A DNA stretch of 43,225 bases, from assembly GCF_024345205.1 (NCBI RefSeq), contig NZ_BROC01000026.1, forward strand, positions 1 to 43,225, read 5' to 3'. The notes below the pieces were generated by a model, which made no database searches, had not been told where the DNA came from, and worked only from the letters and a program-made list of their open reading frames with translations. The position numbers and the translations under genes were made by a program. Below are positions 36,203 through 43,225 of this stretch, one piece after another. Position 1 is the first letter of the stretch. Each line of letters opens with the position of its first letter. Source of the DNA: Lapidilactobacillus luobeiensis. Its GTDB lineage: Bacteria; Bacillota; Bacilli; Lactobacillales; Lactobacillaceae.

Positions 36203-36241
36203 AACAGCGGCAAGAACGCGTTGAGCGCACTTGCCGCTGTT
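36203..36241 (-). terminator. Probable terminator of the 1087-aa surface protein gene
   Basis: AACAGCGGCAAG (36203-36214) and CTTGCCGCTGTT (36230-36241) pair perfectly. On the minus strand TTTT follows, about 75 bases after the stop codon. Confidence 0.6.
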
Positions 36242-36315
36242 TAGGTCAGCATCGTTATCGTTATCGTTATTTATTTGATTGCCGGTGGCGCGTTTTTAGC
36301 TAGTTAAGGAATAAG

Positions 36316-39300
36316 TTACGCCTGCCGCCGTTTTTTCAACGTGATCATACTACCAAGAATAATACTTGTCGCGCCAAGTAAAGCTAAACCGATCGTGATG
36401 ATTCCTTTAGTGACCTGCTCATCGGTCTGTGGTAAAAGTAGTCCGTTCGCTTTGACTTTAGCCGTCTTGATCGACTTAGCTGTGTTTGTGCCTGTGATTG
36501 GTAAAATCACGTTATTCAGGTCGTTTGTTGGTTTATTTGGCTGCCCAGTTGTGTTCGGGCCGCTTTGATGACCAGTTTCGTTGGCTGAACCATTATTATT
36601 ATCAGTCGCGCCACCATTGCTGTTATCAGGTACGGCCGCTTTGATCGTTAAGGTGACCGTGGTCAGCTGACCATCGCTAGTGGTGATCGTGACAGGGTAT
36701 TGGCCGATTTTGTTCAAATCGGCTTGACTGAGATCAAGGGTGATGTCCGGCGCGTTCAAAGCGTTACCGTCAGAATCAGTTGCGCTGACTTGAAAATCGG
36801 TGATCGTTGGTGTGGTGTCACCACTGGTCATGGTGAAATCACTGGCGCTTAGTGATCGTTGATCAGCAAGTACGGTGACAACTGCCTTTTTTGAGATCAC
36901 TGAGCCAGTTAGCTGATAAGTGTAGTTCACGGTATAGACACCTGGCGTTTTTCTCAAGGTGGTTTCAGGATCTGTTACCGTTCGACCCTGAGCATCAGTC
37001 ACGGTGACGGTGTAATCCTTAGTCGTTAAAGCCGTTTTAGTTTCGGGATCTTTACCGGGGATCAGGTTGGTGGTCGTTGTCCAAGCTTTGGCCGCGGCGC
37101 TACCGACTCTAAATTCGGAGTCAGTCGTATCGAGGACGCGGATCAATTCGATATACTGCTGTTTGTTTTGCGTTGAGCCGGGATAAGAGCCATCGGGATT
37201 AGTCAAACTAAAACTATTACTGGTCCCAGTACGATAAGTGTAGGCCGCGACCTGACTACCGTTAGCGACGACAACAGAGAGTCCTTCAGAGTTGACTGCT
37301 GCTTTGACCCGAGTAAGATCGACCTTCAAGCTACCAGTCGTATAATTACCGGTGGCTTTGTCAGCGTATCCGATGAAATCATTGGTGTTGGCAACATAAT
37401 TCTTAAAGCTGAGATCAGGATCGATCGGGCCTAGATCAGCCAGCAATGATTGGACCGCGTCATCAAAAATGACATAATTTTTGCCACTGGTCAAATATGT
37501 GGCGAGGTAGCCTTGAGTGAATGGTTTGACTGGCAAGGCGAAAAGTACGCCATTATTGACACCTGAATCGGCGTAAGTGGTGTAACTACTTAATTTTCCA
37601 GTACTGCTATTGATCGTTGCTGTTGGATTTGAAAAGGCATAGGTGTGACTTGAAAAGGTCAATGCCTTGCGTAATGTGGAAGTCAGCGCCTGATCGTCAT
37701 TGTTGTTGATTTTGAGGATTGCTGTGGTCAGGTTGGTCCCACTATCATTACTGACGGTCAAAGGTACCGATAATTGGAGCCCTTGTCCCCTGTGTAAGGT
37801 TCCGTCGACAAGAATAAGCGCGATTTTACTGTAATCGTTGTTGTTCTCACTGAGAAATTCCGCTAGTGGGAAATAGCTACCATCGCCATTGCTATAATAA
37901 AGCGAAAGTCCTTTGGCAGAACCAGCGACCGCTGTGGCGCCTGCAGACGCTAAGGCGTAGAGCCGTGTTTTAGCATCGTTGGTCCAAGCCGCCGGTAGGG
38001 AAAAAGCAGTCCGGATCCGAGTAGAATGATCAGAAGTATTCTTGATCGTGGCGAGCAAGGCTAAACTCTTGAACTGAGCGGCATTGACGATCGCGTTGGG
38101 GGTGGTCCCAGTATCGTTTGAAAGCGGCGAATAAGCAGTCGCGCCGGTGGTGTCGGTGACCGCGAACTGCGCGTAATGCTGATAACCGCCGAGTTCGTTA
38201 GGCGTTGCGGAAGTATTGCCTTCACTATCTAACCCAGCACTATTGATCGTGGAAGTATCAAGCAGATCACCAAGGTCATTAAAACTTTCAACGGTGATCG
38301 TCGCTGTTTTCGAGATCGTACTCGTGCCTAAACGATAGCTGTAGGTGACATGATAAGTGCCAGCTTTACTGGTGTCAACGGTGCCTGTAGTCGTAACTTG
38401 GCCGCGGACATCGGTGCCGTTGACCGGTGAAGTCGCCGCAATCAAGTTATTTTCTGGCAGCCAAGGATCGCCAACTGCTAAGGTACTATTCTCAGTAGCC
38501 AACACCTTGATCAGCTGAATATCCAAAGCGCCGCTCATATTGTTTGAAGTTGGATAGGTGTAGGTCGCGCGTTGATCACCAGTACTATCAAGCGCGACAC
38601 TATAACCTTCAGGATTGACCGCAGCCTTGATCCGACTCAGATCAACGGCAACGTTACCAGTCGAGAATAGGGCAGTTCCCGTTGAGCCGCCAGCAAAATC
38701 TAGCCCAGAAATATCAGCGCTAGGAATCAGTCCACTTATTAAATTTTGGGTGGCGCTGTCCCAATCACTGGTCGCGCGACCACTACCTTGAACAGTATTG
38801 TAATTTGAATAAGTCGCGTTCAAAGCATCAGCAAACCAAATCTGACCATTTGTGATCAATGTTCGATGACCGTTTGTTGAATAATTGAAGGTGCTGGTCT
38901 TTAGCATCGTGTTCGTATTTTTGGTTAAATCCGCCGTACTTAATCCGGTGACAGTGAAAGGGGTCGTGATCTGCACAGTTTGTCCTGACGCTAAAGCGCC
39001 TTTGACCTGGAGTGCTTTTAGTTCGCTCCAGGACTGACCTGAGGCCTGATAGGCGGCTAGCGTTAAATATTTGGAAGCAGTACCGCGGTAATAAATCGTC
39101 AAACCAGTCGCGCCAGTGATCGTCGGTGCGGCATTAGCGCTGGCCGTAATTGTTGAGCCGTTCTGTGGCGAGCTATTTGGTAAATTGAAAATAGTGTTGA
39201 CAGTTTGAGTTGTGCTAGTCGTATTACGCAAGGTACTAAGGAGCCCGAGACTGGCAAACTGGGTCCGGTCGATGATCGCTTTCATTATCGTTGCGCCACT

Positions 39301-39579
39301 TTGTTCAGCGGGACCAGTTACTGTGGTCCCCGCAGTCGTGGTGACTTGAAACTGTGAGTAAGGTTCGATACCCGCGTCAGTTGGTATTGCTTCACTGATG
39401 CTGGGATCAGTCGTGATCGGCGCTACCGCTGTGGCGCTGTTGGCAGTCGTGGTACTAGTCGCCGCTGCGACCGAAAGAACAGGAATGACCGGCGCAGCTA
39501 CGCCTAGTCCTAATATCGTAACTCCAATAAGCGCAGTGCTTTTGAGTAATTTACTGAAATGCGTTCCTTGATTTACCAT
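36316..39579 (-). CDS. Large LPQTxE-anchored surface protein with duplicated module (1087 aa)
   Basis: A secreted, sortase-anchored protein. The signal peptide (about 1-45) is followed by a Thr/Ala-rich stretch. Two related modules of about 300 residues start near 72 (YSQFQVTTTAG, FASLGLLSTLRNT) and 468 (YAQFAVTDTTG, FKSLALLATIKNT), and each ends in an Ig-like repeat (KAGTYHVTYSYRL; PGVYTVNYTYQL). A third Ig-like domain (about 906-980) and an Asn/Gly/Thr-rich spacer follow. Near the end are LPITGTN (about 1026) and LPQTDEQ (about 1047), then a helix and KKRRQA. The start at 39579 follows GGGGGAAAGATC; the frame is open 25 codons upstream. Adhesion is a guess; the modules match no family I can name. 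Confidence 0.85.
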   Translation of the reverse strand: MVNQGTHFSKLLKSTALIGVTILGLGVAAPVIPVLSVAAATSTTTANSATAVAPITTDPSISEAIPTDAGIEPYSQFQVTTTAGTTVTGPAEQSGATIMKAIIDRTQFASLGLLSTLRNTTSTTQTVNTIFNLPNSSPQNGSTITASANAAPTITGATGLTIYYRGTASKYLTLAAYQASGQSWSELKALQVKGALASGQTVQITTPFTVTGLSTADLTKNTNTMLKTSTFNYSTNGHRTLITNGQIWFADALNATYSNYNTVQGSGRATSDWDSATQNLISGLIPSADISGLDFAGGSTGTALFSTGNVAVDLSRIKAAVNPEGYSVALDSTGDQRATYTYPTSNNMSGALDIQLIKVLATENSTLAVGDPWLPENNLIAATSPVNGTDVRGQVTTTGTVDTSKAGTYHVTYSYRLGTSTISKTATITVESFNDLGDLLDTSTINSAGLDSEGNTSATPNELGGYQHYAQFAVTDTTGATAYSPLSNDTGTTPNAIVNAAQFKSLALLATIKNTSDHSTRIRTAFSLPAAWTNDAKTRLYALASAGATAVAGSAKGLSLYYSNGDGSYFPLAEFLSENNNDYSKIALILVDGTLHRGQGLQLSVPLTVSNDSGTNLTTAILKINNNDDQALTSTLRKALTFSSHTYAFSNPTATINSSTGKLSSYTTYADSGVNNGVLFALPVKPFTQGYLATYLTSGKNYVIFDDAVQSLLADLGPIDPDLSFKNYVANTNDFIGYADKATGNYTTGSLKVDLTRVKAAVNSEGLSVVVANGSQVAAYTYRTGTSNSFSLTNPDGSYPGSTQNKQQYIELIRVLDTTDSEFRVGSAAAKAWTTTTNLIPGKDPETKTALTTKDYTVTVTDAQGRTVTDPETTLRKTPGVYTVNYTYQLTGSVISKKAVVTVLADQRSLSASDFTMTSGDTTPTITDFQVSATDSDGNALNAPDITLDLSQADLNKIGQYPVTITTSDGQLTTVTLTIKAAVPDNSNGGATDNNNGSANETGHQSGPNTTGQPNKPTNDLNNVILPITGTNTAKSIKTAKVKANGLLLPQTDEQVTKGIITIGLALLGATSIILGSMITLKKRRQA

Positions 39580-39757
39580 GATCTTTCCCCCAATGAAAGA
39601 TTTATTTAGATTTGTTGATCGCGCCGCGTCAACACAGTGCACAACTGGTTGCAAGAGGCCGATCGGTATCAGGTAGTCTCAATTAGCATCATTCTAAGCT
39701 CTTTAAGCCTAGTTCGGAAAAGGAATCTGTTCCAATCGTTCCTAAAAAAGAGCAAAA

Positions 39758-39790
39758 AACGCAATTGCCCGTTTGGTAAGCAATTGCGTT
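39758..39790 (-). terminator. Terminator-like stem upstream of the 1087-aa gene
   Basis: AACGCAATTGC (39758-39768) and GCAATTGCGTT (39780-39790) pair perfectly. On the minus strand TTTTTT follows. No minus-strand gene lies upstream, so it would shield the surface gene from transcripts coming out of the L repeat, or be a relic. Confidence 0.65.
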
Positions 39791-39962
39791 CAAGGTCTGA
39801 TCAATACAAATAGCGATCAAAAAGAAGGCCTTCCCGAAACCTGACTTAAACTTGATCTCAAAATGCTGTCGTCAATGAATTATTATTCCCCAATAATTAA
39901 TTCATAGTCATAATAAGACCGAATGAATAAATTGTCAAGAATAAACTAAAGCTAAAGTAACG

Positions 39963-40610
39963 GTCTGTATTTACTGAATTGCCTGATTGCTGGTGTAGTT
40001 GGGATTGGTGGGGACGCAACCGCCTCAGGGCGTTTTTAGTGGCTGGAACGCAGTGGACGCTGTTTTGAGCCAATCCGCAAAGGGCGCGGCTTGTCTCAAA
40101 ATCAGGTCTTTGTCTAAGTGGCAAAGCCACTAAGACAAATCTCACTGCTGAGCCACACGCCCTGAGGCGGTTGCTAGGCAGAATTGCGCCTATCTGCAAT
40201 CGAGGCGAAGGAGTTGACGAAGTGCTTTTGCAAGTGTAGTGGTCAAAAGGCTATCACTTTAATCGGTGAAAAGTCTCTGACTAGTTAACTCAATTGATTG
40301 CTACGATATGACTATCGGTACGAACTTGTGACCACTGACCATGGTCGTCAATTGCGTGGGGATTCGTCAGTTTAAATGAGCAGCTAGAATGGCGTGGCAG
40401 CTTGGTCTGCTTAAAACGGTTGAGCGGGCGGAGTGGAGTGTGGCGGGTGAGCTCGCCGTGTCGTTATTCTTAGCGGCTTTGCCGCTTAGAATAAGGCTCA
40501 GCTTTGAGATTCGCGCACTTGGCGAAGCTCAAAGTGATGCCCACAGCGAGCTTACCCGCCACACGCAACGCAGCCCGCGGCCAACATTGAAACAATATAG
40601 TTGCCACAGC
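39963..40610 (+). repeat. Family L repeat, copy C (complete, no insert)
   Basis: About 650 bp from CGGTCTGTATTTACT to the end of CCAACATTGAAAC. Left end: outer arms 40016-40032 and 40158-40174, hairpin TTTGTCTAAGTGGC-aaa-GCCACTAAGACAAA (40109-40139), and GTTTTGAG...CTCAAAA. Right end: outer arms 40438-40460 and 40542-40564, hairpin 40464-40494, and the CTTTGAG/CTCAAAG hairpin. It lies between the large surface protein and the ABC transporter. The remaining gap (39580-39962, 40611-40771) is AT-rich without a gene. Confidence 0.87.
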
Positions 40611-40771
40611 TATGATGGAACTAGATTTTGATCACAGAGTTCATAAAAATTTCTAACTTGTTTATAAAAATTCAATTTTTGCCCGTTTTTTTTGTGGATT
40701 TGATTCATAAGATAATCCTTTTTTGCGCTTAGAGTTAAGAAGTTATTGATTGATCCTAAAGGAGGATTTCT

Positions 40772-42298
40772 ATGAATTTTCTAAAGCGGGCCTGGCTGAA
40801 TTTGATCGCCAAAAAGGGCCGTTCAATCTTATTGATTTTAGTGACATCAGCAATTATGTTATTTGTCTTAGCCGGTCTCTTGATCAAAAACGCCGCAAAT
40901 ACGGCAACGGAGAATGCTAAGAAAAGTGTTGGCGCTACTTTGACGCTTTCCGCGAATCGCGAAGCGGCTTTCAAAAAGATGCGGGCCAGCGCGTCAAGTC
41001 AAAGTGATGCCACGGCAACGGACTCTAGTAGCTCGGAGTCAACGACCAAGCCACAATTGACGATGGCTGCAGTCAAGTTGAGTGATGTCAAACAGATCGC
41101 GGCGCTGGCCAACGTGAAAAGTTATAATGTGACGGCAACGACTTCTGTTAATGCCCAAGGTTTTGACGCGATCACCTCAACGACTAGTGTGATGCAAGGC
41201 GGCGGTTCCGCTAGTTCTGATTCCACTAGCGATTCTGGTAATGCGGGACCTGGCGGGAAAGGCGGTTTCGCTAATGAAAATAGTGGCGACATCACGGTGA
41301 CCGGCGTTTCCGCGACCAGTGACGCAACTAATTTCACGGACGGCAGTTACAAGATCACTAAAGGCCGCGGCATTTTGGCCAGCGATGCTGGTACAAATAA
41401 TGTGGTCATCGAAAAGGAATTGGCCGCGCAAAATGATTTGAGCGTGGGTGACACGATCAAGGTTGAATCCACTGATGGCGCAACGACGTATCAACTCAAG
41501 ATCGTCGGGATCTATAAAGCCAGTTCAGCGGCCAGCAATATGCAAATGGGACCTGGCGCCAGTGATCCCTCTAATTCGGTTTATACCTCATACACCCTTG
41601 CCAACAAAATCAAAGGGAGCAAGTATAAAAATACAGCTGATTCGGTCACTTTTACGATCAGTGATCCGGCCAAAGTCAACTCAGTCAAAAAGGCTGGTAA
41701 CAAGTTGATCAATACCACGACGTATTCATTGTCAGCAAACGATGCTAATTATCAAAGTGTCAAATCATCGATGAACAACGTCAAATCCTTCGCCGATAAA
41801 ATCGTTTGGCTCGTAGCAATCGCCGGCACGGTGATCTTGGCGTTGATCGTGATCTTGATGATCAGAGAACGGCGTTATGAGATCGGGGTCTTACTGTCTT
41901 TAGGTGAGGCCCGTTGGAAAATCATTGCCCAATTCTTTGCGGAAATGTTAGTTGTTCTATTGGTCAGCATCGGGATCGCCGGCGCCGGTGGTCAATTTGT
42001 TGGTGACAAATTAGGTGATCAACTGGTCGCCCAGCAGACCAGCTCCCAAACTTCAACAAGTAACAGCAATCAACAAGGACAAGATGGCCCCGGTGGTCAA
42101 ATGGGTGGCGCTGGCGGCCCTGGTGGAAACATGAGTAAACAACAAGCCACACCGACGAAAACTGAATTAAATGTTCAAGTGACCGCCGCAGATCTCGGTG
42201 AACTAGGCGGTTTAGGCTTAGCCATTGTCTTTGTTTCGATCACGATCGCCTCCGTGGGGATCTTACGTTTACAGCCACGGAAAGTTTTGATCGAGTAA
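40772..42298 (+). CDS. MacB/FtsX-type ABC transporter permease
   Basis: A 508-residue permease with the four-helix MacB/FtsX layout: helix 1 (about 18-40), a large outside domain (about 40-340), then three helices (about 345-367, 388-412 and 475-497) ending in LRLQPRKVLIE. Two Gly/Ser/Gln-rich stretches are unusual: about 145-175 (GGGSASSDSTSDSGN, PGGKGGF) and about 418-460 between helices 3 and 4 (Gln-rich, then GPGGQMGGAGGPGG). Such transporters export peptides or sense and remove envelope-active drugs. GGAGGATTTCT precedes the ATG. The ATPase follows 44 bases later. The pair is bracketed by L repeat copies C and D. Confidence 0.87.
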   Translation: MNFLKRAWLNLIAKKGRSILLILVTSAIMLFVLAGLLIKNAANTATENAKKSVGATLTLSANREAAFKKMRASASSQSDATATDSSSSESTTKPQLTMAAVKLSDVKQIAALANVKSYNVTATTSVNAQGFDAITSTTSVMQGGGSASSDSTSDSGNAGPGGKGGFANENSGDITVTGVSATSDATNFTDGSYKITKGRGILASDAGTNNVVIEKELAAQNDLSVGDTIKVESTDGATTYQLKIVGIYKASSAASNMQMGPGASDPSNSVYTSYTLANKIKGSKYKNTADSVTFTISDPAKVNSVKKAGNKLINTTTYSLSANDANYQSVKSSMNNVKSFADKIVWLVAIAGTVILALIVILMIRERRYEIGVLLSLGEARWKIIAQFFAEMLVVLLVSIGIAGAGGQFVGDKLGDQLVAQQTSSQTSTSNSNQQGQDGPGGQMGGAGGPGGNMSKQQATPTKTELNVQVTAADLGELGGLGLAIVFVSITIASVGILRLQPRKVLIE

Positions 42299-42342
42299 AC
42301 AAGTGACTGAACAACTTGCAGACAAGATATTAGGAGGTTTCT

Positions 42343-43002
42343 ATGCTAACTGTTAAAGACTTAGGCTATTGGTACGATCAACAAGAAAATAGCCTCTTCG
42401 AAAATGTTAATTTGAGTTTTTCATCTGGTGCATCCTATGCCATCGTTGGTCAAAGTGGTTCTGGCAAAACCACATTTCTTTCGTTGATCGCGGGACTGGA
42501 TAAACCTAAGGCCGGCACGATCAGCTGGGAAAATCAAGCCATCAATAAGATCGGACTGACCAATTATCGGCAAAAACATGTGGCGATCGTCTTCCAGTCA
42601 TATAATCTATTGACTTATATGTCACCTTTGAATAATTTATTAACAGCGATGGCAATCACCAAGTCAGAACATCGCGGTGACAAAGAATTTGCCAAGAAGA
42701 TGTTGCGACAATTGGGGATCACGGATGAACAGATGACCAAAAACGTGCAAAAGTTATCTGGTGGTCAACAACAACGTGTGGCGATCGCGCGCACGATGTG
42801 TTGCGACGCCCAGATCGTAGTCGCTGATGAGCCCACGGGTAATTTGGACGAACAAAATACCGAAGATGTGATCCGCCTGTTTCAAGAGATCGCTCATCAG
42901 CAAGGAAAATGTGTGATCATTGTGACGCACGAGTCTGAAGTTGCTGCGTCCTGTGATCATGCCTATCGTTTAGCCCATCATGTTTTCACCGCGGAAAAGT
43001 AA
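42343..43002 (+). CDS. ABC transporter ATP-binding protein (MacB/LolD type)
   Basis: A 219-residue ATPase with Walker A GQSGSGKTT (about 37-45), Q-loop VFQSYNLL, signature LSGGQQQRVAIART (about 138-151), Walker B IVVADEPTGNLD (about 158-169) and the switch histidine in VTHE (about 195-198). It matches the MacB/LolD subfamily that works with FtsX-type permeases, so it powers the preceding permease. AGGAGG precedes the ATG. A terminator follows at 43051. Confidence 0.92.
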   Translation: MLTVKDLGYWYDQQENSLFENVNLSFSSGASYAIVGQSGSGKTTFLSLIAGLDKPKAGTISWENQAINKIGLTNYRQKHVAIVFQSYNLLTYMSPLNNLLTAMAITKSEHRGDKEFAKKMLRQLGITDEQMTKNVQKLSGGQQQRVAIARTMCCDAQIVVADEPTGNLDEQNTEDVIRLFQEIAHQQGKCVIIVTHESEVAASCDHAYRLAHHVFTAEK

Positions 43003-43050
43003 TGGATTATCTTCTTTGCTTGAATGGTATTTTGCTAAACTAGTTGATAA

Positions 43051-43081
43051 GTGCGGGGTGTGCTCAGCCCCGCACTTTTTT
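43051..43081 (+). terminator. Terminator of the ABC transporter operon
   Basis: GTGCGGGG (43051-43058) and CCCCGCAC (43068-43075) pair perfectly and are followed by TTTTTT. Confidence 0.93.
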
Positions 43082-43088
43082 GCGAGAA

Positions 43089-43225
43089 GTACCGTTTCTG
43101 TATTTACTGCTTTGCTTGATTGCAGGTGTGGTCGGGTTTGGTGGTGACGCAACCGCCTCAGGGCGTTTGTAGTGGCTGGAACGCAGTGGACGCTGTTTTG
43201 AGCCAATCCGCAAAGAGCGCGGCTT
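43089..43225 (+). repeat. Family L repeat, copy D (5' end, cut by window end)
   Basis: Starts GTACCGTTTCTGTATTTACT and carries the left outer arm GCAACCGCCTCAGGGCG (43150-43166) and the GTTTTGAGCCAATCCGC segment before the window ends. Its first ten bases are the inverse of the last ten of copy A. Confidence 0.85.

Noticed and set aside
36249-36267. Three tandem CGTTAT units
   Set aside because: Too short to call a functional repeat; probably replication slippage.

Overview
This window looks like chromosomal DNA of a Lactobacillaceae species. The supporting signs are a large WxL/Csc cell-surface cluster, two sortase signals of the LPQTxE type, a class II (Firmicutes) GalT, a water-forming-type NADH oxidase, CcpA cre sites and strong GGAGG ribosome sites. 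I cannot name the genus. All assignments come from reading the sequence; no database was searched.

Layout. 1-206: 3' end of a long non-coding repeat (family L). 341-2161: ribulose-phosphate 3-epimerase and ribokinase, with a cre-like site upstream. 2308-17494 (minus strand): an expanded WxL locus with four large L-type-lectin/WxL proteins, five small WxL proteins, one DUF916/DUF3324 WxL-interacting membrane protein (CscA type) and one small LPQTxE protein (CscD type). Terminators and promoters split it into about six transcription units. 17851-28365: an alpha-galactoside/galactose module with a divergent LacI-type regulator (galR), an ABC importer without its ATPase (msmEFG), a GH36 alpha-galactosidase and galE-galK-galT. 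At least five TTTAGTAAA-type palindromes and a cre site sit at its three promoters. 28572-29924 (minus): NADH oxidase with a perfect cre over its -35 box. 31084-35934 (plus): MgtC-family protein, a divergent Tag-like glycosylase, a flavodoxin-fold NAD(P)H oxidoreductase, a 57-residue ORF, a MerR/TipAS regulator with a 19-bp-spacer promoter, a DUF898 protein and a YdcF/DUF218 protein. 36316-39579 (minus): a 1087-residue sortase-anchored protein with a duplicated module and two sorting-like motifs. 40772-43002 (plus): a MacB/FtsX-type ABC permease and ATPase.

How it fits together. The importer brings in alpha-galactosides, MelA releases galactose, and GalK/GalT/GalE convert it to UDP-glucose and glucose-1-phosphate. 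GalR and CcpA control the module. The WxL proteins should form wall-associated complexes held by the CscA-type protein, and their lectin domains suggest glycan binding.

The least explained content is non-coding. A long repeat of about 650-860 bp (family L) occurs in four partial or complete copies at 1, 30.1, 40.0 and 43.1 kb, all in the same orientation. Its two ends each fold as an outer stem enclosing two hairpins, and the right end is an inverted version of the left. A second palindromic family of about 120 bp (family P) occurs at 1.0, 7.7, 30.3 (inside an L copy), 36.0 and probably 34.1 kb. Its stem arms differ in sequence between copies but several still pair, which suggests that structure is conserved.
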